Shown one piece after another: positions 1-11,708 of a stretch of 64,000 nucleotides of DNA (positions within the stretch are counted from its first letter, which is position 1; each line of letters starts with the position of its first letter). A program made the position numbers and the translations under genes. Where the stretch lies: the NCBI GenBank assembly GCA_030407315.1, contig JALQPE010002580.1, forward strand, positions 1-64,000, read 5' to 3'. This DNA comes from Asparagopsis taxiformis. Taxonomy: Eukaryota; Rhodophyta; Florideophyceae; Bonnemaisoniales; Bonnemaisoniaceae. Below the pieces are notes generated by a model. That model worked only from the letters and a program-made list of their open reading frames with translations, did no database searches and was not told where the DNA came from.

Positions 1-240
1 GGTTACGTCTGTGTTCTCGGAAATGGACGCGGACGTCCACAACCTCTAGTACACCTAGTATTACTAGGCGGACGTCCATGTTCTCCAGTATTTTTGGATG
101 TCCGCCTAGATCCGGACGTCCATGCGGTCTAGTACGTCTAGTATTACTAGGACGACATTCATTGTTTCTAGTACCACGGATGTCCCCCTCGGGATGGACT
201 TCCGCCATGTCTATGTCAACCTAGGACGGGCGCCGGTTCA
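1..240. repeat. Repeat block rich in GGACGTCC and CTAGTA motifs
   Basis: Short units of roughly 85 bp recur here. Each combines GGACGTCCA with CTAGTA/TACTAG motifs, including a 15-base palindrome at 54-68. The first 50 bases are near-identical, in inverted orientation, to 11536-11583, so this looks like the end of a repeat family whose other end lies about 11.5 kb away. The window edge cuts the left side. Confidence 0.7.
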
Positions 241-299
241 GAAATTCAAAAATTTCGACCCCAGAAATTTCTGCCGCCTTGCTCGACATGGATGTCCGC

Positions 300-1300
300 A
301 TCCATCACGGCGACCACTCTATTTTCCTTGTCGGTCGACTCCAATTTTGTCTTTAATTTTTTCATCCTCTCGCTCACACCCCCTTCATTTGGTGCTCACC
401 TCCCCCGTACTGTACCTCAAACACCCCCAATACCACTCTAGAACGCATTTTCAGCTACCTATCCCCGCTTCCACGGTGCACACCTCCATTCCATACCTAC
501 TTTTCTGCTCTACCGTACAGATTTCTTATAACCAGTCCTCATACTACCTCAGAATAGGGAAAACATCCCCTATCCCCTCGACCATGCTCTCCCCCATCAC
601 CTTTGCAACGTATTGTTCTTCAATACCCTCTCTCCTCTACCTTCAACCCCTCTCCTTCGCCCTCTCCACAAACTTCCCCTGCAGCTTACTCTTCGACCTG
701 CTCCACCCCTCCCTCCCTCACCTGCTCCATGCCCCCACGCCATCCGCATCTTCGATACCGTATACACCACCACCACCACCACCGGCCCACGCTCCCGCTC
801 CCCCGCCGTCTCCCCAGAAACCTCCCCGCTCTGAAACACATATCAACCCCCCACTTCGCACCCATCCTCCCACTCCCCTCCCTCCCCAAATACAATAACC
901 CTCTTCTTCCCCATCACATCCCCACTCACCACAGCCAGAACAGACGCCACCCCCCTTCCCACCTCTTTCTCCTCACTTTCCTAAAACCCCCTCCTCTCGG
1001 GGCCTTCAACCGCACCCTCCTACGGTCCCACCTAAACACCTCCTCCGCCCTCACTACCCCAACACCCCGCAGCGTCTCCCCAATCCCCATAATATGCTTG
1101 TCGGCACTCCTCTCCGAATCACACTCCAATCTAAACCCGCACTCCGTACATTTCCACTTCCCCCTGTACCATCCCATCCCAAGATTCCATCCACCCCCCA
1201 CAGAACACATCCTCATACCACAGAAGAATTTTCTTCCTCTCATACCTCATCCTTAAAACCTCCATCTCTTCCATGTAAATTTCGATGTAAATATTTTCTC
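300..1300. other. Pyrimidine-rich (C/T-skewed) unassigned stretch
   Basis: The + strand is strongly biased to C and T, most clearly at 560-1250, with a short CAC run near 768-786. The long open frames on both strands are low-complexity (Pro/Ser/His on +, Gly/Arg on -), as expected from base composition alone. No convincing gene is seen. Confidence 0.6.
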
Positions 1301-1429
1301 CACTATGCAAACTCATACATGTATGAGCGTATGCCTTTCCGCTTCGTCAACCCTGAATATTTGTATTCATGTATTCATAAAATGGAGCCACCCACATCCC
1401 TATCCCGTTCTGCAAGCTTTACAAACCAC

Positions 1430-3811
1430 CAGACGCATACTCCACAACTATACAACAAACACTACTCGCTATTTCAGACGACGCGGTACACAAGTAGCGT
1501 AGTCTCAACCTTCCGTGACGCCTTCCCTGATGCGTACAAGTGCGAAACACGTCTAGACGTATATCACAAGTGAGCGCGGGAATTTTCGGCACAGGAGATG
1601 CTGGGCCACCAAATTGATTTTTCGGAAATTTTAGAATTTCTGGGCTGGCCAGCAATGCAATCGAGCTGGACATCCACCGGACGTCCATTTCAGGTTGATC
1701 GTGAGAGAGTAGGGCGGGACCATGATGAAACAAGGACCAAGACCTGTCCCTGACGTGTTGAGCCTGAAATCGACCCTTCGTAAGACGCGATTTTGGCTTA
1801 CAGTTGGTGCTTACAGAAGCCAGTGATGACCCCGGTCGGGGCGGCAGCCGGTTCCTGGGGCCGTTGTGGCCAAATTAGACACCTTGATTTGAATTGAAAT
1901 TTGGGCTATTCTCAAAAACATGCACATGTGAACATGTTTTTGAGATGGGGGTCTGCCGTACGGCACAATCGACCCGCCCAAATCGATGATTTTTCACAAT
2001 TTTTTTCTGCCCGAATTTTAGAATTTCTGGGCTCGCCAGCAATGCAATTGAGCCGGACATCCACCGGACGTCCATTTCAGGTTGGTCGTGTGCTGCCCAC
2101 ATCCATGCATTGCAGCAACTAAGCAGGCGGGCTCACTACTCATACAAAGTGCACGGAATATGAGTAACGTGATGTGTGAGTGTTGTTTGTCGTGAGGATG
2201 TAAGGTGGGACCATGATGAAACAGGGAAAAAGATGTCTCCCTAGCATAACTTGGGCTTGAAGCCTGGAATCGACCCTTCGTAAGACGCGATTTTGGCTTA
2301 CAGTTAGTGCTTACCGAAGCCAGTGACGGCCCCGGTCGGGGCGGCAGCCGGTTCCTGGGGCCGTTGTGGCCAAATTAGACACCTTGATTTGAATTGAAAT
2401 TTGGGCTATTCTCAAAAACATGCACATGTGAACATGTTTTTGAGATGGGGGTGTGCCGTACGGCACTTTCGACCGCCCAAATCGATATAATTTTGCAATT
2501 TTTTTCTGACTGAAATTTTAGAATTTCTGGGCTCGCCAGCAATGCAATTGAGCTGGACATTCACCGGACGTCCATTTCAGGTTGGTCGAGTATTGCACAT
2601 GGATACAGTTTTGCAGCTATTTCTCAGCCCAACATTTTAGAATTTCAGGGCTGACCAGCAATGTAACCGAGCCGGACTTCTACTGGACGTCCATTTCAAG
2701 TTAGGCTAGTGCTGCACATTTGCTCGCATCGCAGCAACTAAGCAAGTGTTGACAGCACCGAGATGCCATGCAGACAAGGGAGAATCGGCTGCAAACGGCT
2801 TCCCTGGTCGGCGGCTGGATGTCTGGATGTGAATGGCTGCAAGCATGGAAATCTTGCTACCGCACAGCGCATACACACTGCAGCAGCACATCACTGACGC
2901 ATGCGAAAGTTGGGTGCTGCAGTGCGTGTGTTGTTGTTTGTGTGTTTGTGTGTTTGTGTGTTGTGTTTGTGTGTGTGTGTGTGGTTGTGTGTTTGTGTGT
3001 TGTGTGTGTTTGTTTGTGTGTTGTGTGTTTGTGTGTTTGTGTGTTTGTGTGTTTGTGTGTGTTGTGTGTTTGTGTGTTTGTGTGTTTGTGTGTTTGTTGT
3101 GTGTTTGTGTGTTGTGTTTTGTCTTTGTGTTTGTGTCTTTGTGTGTGTATGACGAACCTTGTGGTATCCCTAGGCGTGCACTGGTACAAAAAGTTTGGAC
3201 TGCCCCATCGGTCGTACTTTGGCGCATTTACATGCATCGGAGAACGACCAAGGAGGTAGAGCAGCAATCACTGTTGGCTGAGCGTCCAAACTGGAGGGCT
3301 TGGGGCAATGGTTCTATAGCAGTCATTTATAGGACGCCCACCGTTGATGACTGAGATCCACGGTGGGTTTAGTATTCATGGTGTTGTCCTGCATTGGCGG
3401 ACGTCGAAGACGAGTACTTCCAGTGAGCGTCCAAGGTGAACAGCTCAGCAGAGGATTATGATGTGGATGTGAAGGCATGGATGAGGCCAGCAGGAACGTT
3501 TCTGCAAGATGGGCGTGAGTGGGTAAGTGAGCGGGGAGGGGCCGCTCGGGGCGCTTGGTAGCTTCTGGGGCCGTTGTGGCCAAATTAGAATCAAGCCTAT
3601 GTCCGGCAGACGTCCTGAATTGCTTTATTTTTTGGGCTATTCTCAAAAACATGCACATGTGAACATGTTTTTGAGATGGGGGTGTGCCGTACGGCACTTT
3701 CGACCGCCCAAATCGATGTATTTTTGCATTTTTTTTCTGACTGAAATTTTAGAATTTCTGGGCTCGCCAGCAATGCAATTGCGCTGGTCATTCACCGGAC
3801 GTCTATATGCG
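1430..3811 (+). repeat. Left arm of a 7.2-kb imperfect palindrome
   Basis: This arm is matched in reverse complement by about 6420-8635. Outside a microsatellite the arms are mostly colinear: paired coordinates sum to about 10042-10043 in the outer part and 10232 in the inner part, the difference being one 189-bp indel. Identity is high inside and falls towards the outer end, where 1449-1590 against 8460-8605 shows frequent mismatches. The arm contains three copies of a 34-base hairpin (1911-1944, 2411-2444, 3642-3675; 12-bp stem, 10-base loop) and a 14-base palindrome GTGCCGTACGGCAC, for example at 2453-2466. A block of about 80 bp ending in GGACGTCCATTTCAGGTTG recurs several times. Confidence 0.85.
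2925..3155. repeat. TG/TTTG microsatellite of about 230 bp
   Basis: Irregular runs of TGTGTG interleaved with TTTG fill this stretch. The matching site in the other palindrome arm (about 7079-7115) is only 30-40 bp, so the tract grew or shrank by about 189 bp after the arms formed. Open frames through it are repeat artefacts. Confidence 0.95.
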
Positions 3812-6419
3812 CTCAAGCGATTGCTGTCTGCTTCAAATACCTGATACATTATTGCCCCACACGACATAAAGTCCCCCAACATGCGACGCCCATCAAACAT
3901 AAACATTTTCATGCTCTTACTACATTCTAGTCGCACACATACATCCATCTTCAAACAAAAAATGTCATTTAAACACCACCAGTCCCGCTTCATCGTACGC
4001 CAATACCGCCCAGTCGCCCAGCAGACAAGCTAGCCGTGCAGAAAATAAGCACTGCCATCTACGACGGAAACGACTGGATCTCATCATCGCTCTCAGCATT
4101 TCCAACAAGCCCAACATGTTTCCCCTACGTCACCCTGCAAAACGATACCATTGTATACTTCTGCATTCTCCGTCAATTGCATTCATTCAATCTGCGCAAT
4201 GAATTCTTCAATCTCGAAACCGGCCGGGTTTTCTGCCCATCCTGCAATAAGGGCATTGGAGAAAGTTCTCTAGCAATGGCCACTAAAGCCTTGATGCAAC
4301 TACACGGTGCTGATTGCTTCTATCGCTTCCTCAAATCTGTCGACATTTACAACATACCATCCATCCGACACATTTCCAAACTAAACTAGACTGTTCATTG
4401 ACAAACTCGTGTGTAGCCCCATTTAGACCACTCACCACTGGTATCTGCTGAGTCACCGCGCACTGCCCTGGTGCTCCCTCCTGAATTCGCTTGGGCTGTC
4501 TCAATACATTCCGTACTATGCCTATGAAGCAGTCCCGTTATGGATCAGCGTTCTGCGTGTTCAGCACATCATCCCCACGTTACCAGAGCTGCAATTTCTC
4601 AGCGGTACGGGTATCATCAATCCTTAGCACAGATGTGATACAGCAGCCGATGCAGGTCAATTTCTAGACTCGTAATTTTGCACTCAAGAAGGGAGATCGG
4701 TATGGAAATTGTCCAGGCATAACAAACCGCCTGTCCTGCTCTCCTGCAGAGCAAGCTCCATCGATCCAGTCGATCAGGAACCTGACGACATGTAGTCGGC
4801 GTTCGTTCCGGACGCGGAAAGGGCAAATTTTTGTGTGGCGTTTGCAGATTCAGTCGCAACGGGAAGCGATGAAACTTTCCGCATGGCGTTTGACTGCGGT
4901 TTATCTGAGACAGACATCGAGCGATCGGTGTTTCTGTCCAGATGAAGCTGGAGATCAATGCCGTATTTGAGCTGATAATTGGAGCAAAGATTTGAAACAA
5001 ATTTTCTGTGCAAATTTACGACACGACACGGCGGAGGGTGGATAACTCAACGTTAGATGTTATTGGTTGAGCCAACATTACAAGACCGTACCGACGACAC
5101 GCGCAATCATTGATTTTTCGCTCATTGCTTAGAGAGCAAAACTGTCCAATGGTCGTATCAAGTTAGACCAGCACATATTTCCGCAACATCTTGGTGGAAC
5201 GAAGTCGGTGCTCACGAAAGCCTGAGAGCTGCCTTGAGTCGAGGATTTTGTACGCCGCCTTATCTGTGGTAGTTTCATACTGCGTTGTTTCACCGTTGGA
5301 CTTGTGCCACGCACACTTGGATCTCTCTCCATACGTACGTGTAGATAAGATGTGAATTGAGCTACAATAGCATACCAAACTGGAAACCAGTATCTACATG
5401 CTTTGTGAGAATATAATGCCTCTTCCTCGAGAAAAGGCCTCCTTCGGAATACTAGATTTCATTCAACCATATCCATCCATCTCCCATCGCTTCAGCATGA
5501 AATCATCACCATTCCATCCATCACAACGTTCGTCTCTATCCAAACACTACTCTCCACACATCTCCCCGATCTTTCAGTCCGACCGTACCCGGCGGCGGCC
5601 GAGAGAAACGTACTGGCCATTGTTAAAAGTATCTACGACGGCAATGAGCGCATATATTAAATCATTCTCTATGTGCACACAGACCCTGATTGCCTCTCGT
5701 TTGTGGCAGAAATGAAACAAACACAAAGACTGCAACTCGTCCATGCGAGAAGCAAAAGCTACAGATTTTTAGCAAGTATCGATAGCTACAAAGAACCACT
5801 GCAACGTTTATTCTAGACTTGTATACATTTTCATTAGCACTTACATTACCATACACGAATAGTATTGCATTAAAGATTTTTATGAGAATGACAGGGGTCA
5901 GCGGCCGGGTTCCCTCCAGCTCAGCTTGGCTCAGCTCCGGATGCAGATGTGGTGAAGGGAAGAGAGAAAAGTCAGATATTCTACCATGATCTGATTTGAT
6001 TTGCAATCTGAGAACTTCTTGACTCCCAAAAGGTGTAAACAGTATCCCTGCATATTGGCATCGACCAAAAGAACTGCAGCACTAACTCAATTTTCATTGC
6101 AGAGATCAGCACAACGTATTCGTCTTGAGTGTCACAAGTTGCAATTAGATGGCGCTGACTCGAAGCTAGGAGAGTTGGTAGTTGTGCCGAGTCGGCGTCT
6201 TCGGTTTGATCGCTCGTGTAAATATCCAAGCAAAATGGCAGGCAAGGAGATACAAAGCCACGCAACAATCAAGCTTACCACATTCCCCAGCCAGAATCAC
6301 CATAGAAATCCTTGCAGTCTGCATCACACAGATCATCTTACGCAGTGCGTGCTGCCCAGGTCGTTATTCGGCCCTATCCAGAAACACTTTCAGGCCTAGT
6401 GCAACCAGTAGATCTGAAA
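3812..6419. other. Spacer of the first palindrome; no convincing gene
   Basis: Single-copy DNA between the arms. The best open frame is 4036-4389 (+, 117 codons), which contains a CPSC motif but begins at GTG, with no in-frame ATG upstream before a stop at 3970. It could be an exon preceded by a CAG at about 4038-4040, but no partner exon is evident. The rest shows no coding signal I trust. Confidence 0.45.
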
Positions 6420-8635
6420 TGGAAATGGACGTCCGGTGAATGACCAGCGCAATTGCATTGCTGGCGAGCCCAGAAATTCTAAAATTTCAGTCAGAAAAAA
6501 AAATGCAAAAATACATCGATTTGGGCGGTCGAAAGTGCCGTACGGCACACCCCCATCTCAAAAACATGTTCACATGTGCATGTTTTTGAGAATAGCCCAA
6601 AAAATAAAGCAATTCAGGACGTCCGCCGGACATAGGCTTGATTCTAATTTGGCCACAACGGCCCCAGAAGCTACCAAGCGCCCCGAGCGGCCCCTCCCCG
6701 CTCACTTACCCACTCACGCCCATCTTGCAGAAACGTTCCTGCTGGCCTCATCCATGCCTTCACATCCACATCATAATCCTCTGCTGAGCTGTTCACCTTG
6801 GACGCTCACTGGAAGTACTCGTCTTCGACGTCCGCCAATGCAGGACAACACCATGAATACTAAACCCACCGTGGATCTCAGTCATCAACGGTGGGCGTCC
6901 TATAAATGACTGCTATAGAACCATTGCCCCAAGCCCTCCAGTTTGGACGCTCAGCCAACAGCGATTGCTGCTCTACCTCCTTGGTCGTTCTCCGATGCAT
7001 GTAAATGCGCCAAAGTACGACCGATGGGGCAGTCCAAACTTTTTGAACCAGTGCACGCCTAGGGATACCACAAGGTTCGTCATACACACACAAACACACA
7101 AACACACAAACAACCACGCACTGCAGCACCCAACTTTCGCATGCGTCAGTGATGTGCTGCTGCAGTGTGTATGCGCTGTGCGGTAGCAAGATTTCCATGC
7201 TTGCAGCCATTCACATCCAGACATCCAGCCGCCGACCAGGGAAGCCGTTTGCAGCCGATTCCCCCTTGTCTGCATGGCATCTCGGTGCTGTCAACACTTG
7301 CTTAGTTGCTGCGATGCGAGCAAATGTGCAGCACTAGCCTAACTTGAAATGGACGTCCAGTGGAAGTCCGGCTCGGTTACATTGCTGGTCAGCCCTGAAA
7401 TTCTAAAATGTTGGGCTGAGAAATAGCTGCAAAACTGTATCCATGTGCAATACTCGACCAACCTGAAATGGACGTCCGGTGAATGTCCAGCTCAATTGCA
7501 TTGCTGGCGAGCCCAGAAATTCTAAAATTTCAGTCAGAAAAAAATTGCAAAATTATATCGATTTGGGCGGTCGAAAGTGCCGTACGGCACACCCCCATCT
7601 CAAAAACATGTTCACATGTGCATGTTTTTGAGAATAGCCCAAATTTCAATTCAAATCAAGGTGTCTAATTTGGCCACAACGGCCCCAGGAACCGGCTGCT
7701 GCCCCGGCCGGGGCCGTCACTGGCTTCTGTAAGCACCAACTGTAAGCAAAGCCACATCTCACGAAGGGTCGATTCCAGGCTTCAAGCCCAAGTTATGCTA
7801 GGGAGACATCTTTTTCCCTGTTTCATCATGGTCCCACCTTACATCCTCACGACAAACAACACTCACACATCACGTTACTCATATTCCGTGCACTTTGTAT
7901 GAGTAGTGAGCCCGCCTGCTTAGTTGCTGCAATGCATGGATGTGGGCAGCACACGACCAACCTGAAATGGACGTCCTGTGGATGTCCAGCTCGATTGCAC
8001 TGCTGGCCAGCCCAGAAATTCTAAAATTTCGGGCAGAAAAAAATTTGAAAAATCATCGATTTGGGCGGGTCGATTGTGCCGTACGGCAGACCCCCATCTC
8101 AAAAACATGTTCACATGTGCATGTTTTTGAGAATAGCCCAAATTTCAATTCAAATCAAGGTGTCTAATTTGGCCACAACGGCCCCAGGAACCGGCTGCCG
8201 CCCCGACCGGGGTCATCACTGGCTTCTGTAAGCACTAACTGTAAGCCAAAATCGCGTCTTACGAAGGGTCGATTTCAGGCTCAACACGTCAGGGACAGGT
8301 CTTGGTCCTTGTTTCATCATGGTCCCGCCCTACTCTCTCACGATCAACCTGAAATGGACGTCCGGTGGATGTCCAGCTCGATTGCATTGCTGGCCAGCCC
8401 AGAAATTCTAAAATTTCCGAAAAATCAATTTGGTGGCTCAGCATCTCCTGTGCAGAAAACTCTCGCACTCATTTCTGATATACGTTTTGACGTGTTTTTT
8501 ACTTTTAAGCATCAGGAAAGGCGTTACGGAAAATTGGGACTACGCCACTTGTGAGCCGCGTCGTCTGAGATAGCGAGTAGAGTTTGTTGTATAGTATTTA
8601 TATTGTACTCCAAATGTGCGTTCGAGACCTCGTTT
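6420..8635 (-). repeat. Right arm of the 7.2-kb imperfect palindrome
   Basis: Reverse complement of about 1430-3811. It carries the matching three hairpins at 6557-6590, 7599-7632 and 8098-8131. All six copies of the hairpin keep both halves of the 12-bp stem. The inner boundary is near 6420, where the shared GGACGTCC ends. Confidence 0.85.
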
Positions 8636-8639
8636 GTAA

Positions 8640-9129
8640 TGTTCTCGTGGTTTTGTGGGTATCAGTTTTGTGCTCACTTCTGGCAGCCCAATGGTGGAAT
8701 GTGCCTGAGCGATCAATCATCACCGCTAGGTCACACATTTTGCTGGCAACGTGCGCTTGGAAGGATGAATGACCGCCGTGGGAGATGGATTTTCAATTAA
8801 TTCATTTGAAATAATAAAATTATATTAATTGCGAACTTCATGGAATAAGTTTGTGCTTTACAGTGGATATTACAGGGATCATTTAAGGGAAGCAAATGGA
8901 TTGTGATATATATGATTATACCATTCCGATGTTCTCGATCCGGATCTCATCATTCGGGAGTTCAGAGACCATGGCTTGGGCCATTATTAATCTCAATACC
9001 GGCGATGATATGGAGTATGCACAGCAGGACTTAAGCTGACGTTGAAAGCTGTCCAGTCGACGCCGCAGGTTAACCTGTGGAATTCCACTTCTCCGCCGTC
9101 ACTGGCTGAGGTTCTTTGGTCGTGTTTCC
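8640..9129. other. AT-rich unassigned intergenic DNA
   Basis: Between the palindrome and the modular repeats. No gene, RNA or repeat is recognised. Confidence 0.5.
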
Positions 9130-10560
9130 TTTGTTTGGTGTAGAGGATAGAACGACGGTGAGTATGCCAGTTTGGAGAGTATGCAGCGAGGGAAGCGTGT
9201 GTTTTGAGTCGTACTGTTGTCGTTGATGCGATATTGATTCATTAGAAGCTTCGTGAGTCATGGTTTGCATGTTGTGAACCATGGGAGGCAGGTAAGTAAG
9301 TGAGTCTCGCGGGTGTGCAATAAGGGATGCATGGGTTTTTAGTCTGACTGTTCTGGTTCATTTTGATGTTGTATAGGTGGTGCAGGAATAGTGATGAAGT
9401 AAGGTAAGTTTCATTGAGCTGAAAGACGGGTTTCGCGATGAAATGGAATGCTGACTACATTTTTTCGTTGCACGATTTGTGAATTATTGGTTGTATTGTT
9501 TGTATGATGCAACGAGATGAAGAGGTTAAGTGCGTCCTGAGGGTATGAAGCGAGGGAAGTGTTTGTTTTAAATGTGACTGTCGTCTTTTATGCAATATTT
9601 ATTTATTGGGAGCTTAGTGAGTCATGGTGCATATTTGCTGAAGGGTGGAAAGGAGGTAGGTGAGCATTTGAGGGGTGCAGTGAGTGGAATGTGGGTTTTG
9701 AGTCTGACTGCTGTGGTTGATGTTGATTTTGTGTAGGTGATTCTGGAATGGTGATGACGGAAGGTAAGTTACATTGAGCGCCTAGTTAAGTTGCGCGAAG
9801 ATATGGAATGCTGACTACATTTTTTTGTACAATTTTTGACTTATGGTTTCTATTGTGTGCAGGATACAACGAGGGTAAGTGAGTTCTGAGGGTATGCAGC
9901 GAGGGAAGCATGGGTTTTCAGTCCGACTGTTGTTGTTGATTTCGATTTTTTGTAGGTGATGCAGGAATGGTGATGACGGAAGGTAAGTTGCATTTAGCGC
10001 GCAGTCCGGTGGTGCGAAGATGCGGAATGTTGACTTCATTTGTTGGTTGTGAGATTTTCGACTTTTGGTATGTATTGTGTGTAGAATGAAACGAGAGTAA
10101 GTGAGTTCTGAGGGTATGCATCGAGAGAAGTGTTTGTTTCGAATCTGACTATTGCAGTTAATGCGATATTTATTCATTGGAAGCTTATCCAGTCATGGTG
10201 CGTATTGTGTCGAGCGAAGGAAAGTGCGGAAGTTTTGAGAGTATGCTGAGAGGGACATGTGGGTTTTGAGTCCGACTGTTGTTGTTGATTTCGATTTTAT
10301 GCAGGTGATGCTGGAATGGTGATGACAGAAGGTAAGTTTCATTGAGCGCCAAGACTTGTTTTGCGAAGATATGGACTGCTGACTTTGATTATTCATTGCA
10401 AGGTTTTTGGATCATGGTTTGTATTGTGTGTAGGATGGATGAGAGGTAAGTAAGGGATTTTCTAAGATATCTGGCGTGGTAAGCGTTGCTTTTGAATCTG
10501 ACTGTTGGGGTTGATGTTGTGTATGTGATGCAGGAGTGGTGAAGCAGGAACGGCAGGACT
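9130..10560 (+). repeat. Tandem modular repeats with splice-site-like borders
   Basis: Two block types alternate on the + strand. Block A is 27 bases bounded by a TAG or CAG and by GTAAGT (9739-9765, 9955-9981, 10304-10330; a decayed copy at 9377). Block B is about 12 bases with similar borders (9863-9874, 10083-10094, 10434-10445). A third, less regular block occurs at about 9230-9290, 9600-9655 and 10165-10220. The better copies of A have one reading frame open with phase-compatible joins to B. The borders may simply be part of the duplicated unit, so whether anything is spliced is unknown. Confidence 0.65.
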
Positions 10561-10884
10561 CAGGGAGAGTGAAGAAGGGATCTAGGAAGATGGGGAATGA
10601 AGCTGTGAGGTGTTTCTGGTATGTGTATATTTTCAGGCATACGATAGAAGTAAGAGTGGGTTTCAAGTCGTGTAAGATTTTGCTGACCATGTTCGTGTTT
10701 CATGTCTTGATGATTTAATGGGCTGGGGTGGTGTCGAGGAAAGCGGGGATGGTATTGGGAAGGAGCAGATTTTTTGTAATCTAGGTCGTGAGGGTTCTTG
10801 AAGTATGTGCGGATGGTGGTGCATGGCGTTCGGATGGTAGGGAGAACGCGATAGTGAGGGAGATGGGTGATCGACGGTATGCTG

Positions 10885-11035
10885 ACAGGTATTTTGTATT
10901 CTGGCTGGATACGTATTCCATATTCTAGCTGGATACATATTCCGTATCCTGGCTTGATACGTATTTCCTATTCTAACCGGGTATTTATTTCCTATTCTGA
11001 CCAGATATGTATTTCCTATTCTAGAGAGACGTATT
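10885..11035. repeat. 24-bp minisatellite, about 6 copies
   Basis: Imperfect copies of a 24-base unit containing GGATACGTATTCC. In one + frame it would read as repeats of YSGWIRIP-like octapeptides, but there is no gene context. Confidence 0.85.
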
Positions 11036-11146
11036 GTATACGAGCAGTTTCGTAAATGAGAGAATAAAATACGGTCCGATATGGGCCCTTAATTTACCAT
11101 CCGCTGTAATTTCTTCCCTCCGGGTTTTTGCTGATATATTGTATAC

Positions 11147-11447
11147 TGGATGTCGGGTCCTAGTATCCGGCCAAACGTACTAGAAAAACTGGATGTCGGG
11201 TCCTAGTACTCCGCCAAACGTACTAGAGAAAGTGGATGTCGGGTCCTAGTATTCCGCCGAACGTACTAGAGAAAGTGGATGTCGGGTCCTAGGATCCCGC
11301 TGAATGTACTAGAGAAATTGGATGTCGGGTCCTAGTATTCCGCTGAATGTACTAGAGAAATTGGATGTCGGGTCCTAGTATTCCGCCGAACGTACTAGAG
11401 AAAGTGGATGTCGGGTCCTAGTATTCCGCCGAACGTACTAGAGAAAG
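11147..11447. repeat. 43-bp tandem repeat, 7 copies
   Basis: Seven head-to-tail units begin at 11147, 11190, 11233, 11276, 11319, 11362 and 11405, each starting TGGATGTCGGGTCCTAG and containing GTACTAGAGAAA. All are exactly 43 bp and differ by a few substitutions. The array runs into GGACGTCCGC at 11448, matching the motif vocabulary of the window's first 240 bases. Confidence 0.95.
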
Positions 11448-11600
11448 TGGACGTCCGCATCCAAAAAATTTTTATTTTTTTTCGGACGCGGACGTTCATT
11501 TGTTCTAGTAAATCTCGGGGCCGACTAGGACCCGTACTAGAGAGACTGGACGTCCGCGTCCACTTCCGAAAACACAGACGTACACGAGATTTTTCGGGAC
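11448..11600 (-). repeat. Inverted copy of the window's left-end repeat
   Basis: Reverse complement of 11536-11583 matches 4-52 with few mismatches, including TACGTCTGTG, GGACGCGGACGTCCA and CTCTAGTAC. The two sites face each other, as terminal inverted repeats of a very large element would. Confidence 0.7.
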
Positions 11601-11708
11601 AACTGCCACGTCCGCAGTTGTACCCGAAGAGGCGCCACGGCCCCGTGTCTCAGGCGCGTCCTGACGGGCCTCGCGTGGCCGGGACGTCCACGTGTGGGGG
11701 TGGGGCTG

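Noticed and set aside
122..898. 258-codon + frame, ATG start
   Set aside because: Begins in repeat DNA and continues in a pyrimidine-skewed stretch; Pro/Ser/His-rich low complexity without domain.
926..1243. Minus-strand 105-codon frame with CTECG...DKH, like half a zinc finger
   Set aside because: Only one CxxC and an imperfect His spacing, in purine-skewed DNA with Arg/Gly bias; most likely chance.
2706..3259. Several frames of 130-170 codons through the TG tract
   Set aside because: Translations are runs of Cys/Val/Phe or His/Thr/Asn generated by the microsatellite.
4036..4389. 117-codon + frame with CPSC
   Set aside because: No ATG, no upstream partner exon and no recognised family; mentioned under the spacer only.
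9130..11447. CRISPR-like interpretation of the regular repeats
   Set aside because: Units are contiguous tandem repeats without unique spacers of constant size, and the DNA is clearly eukaryotic.
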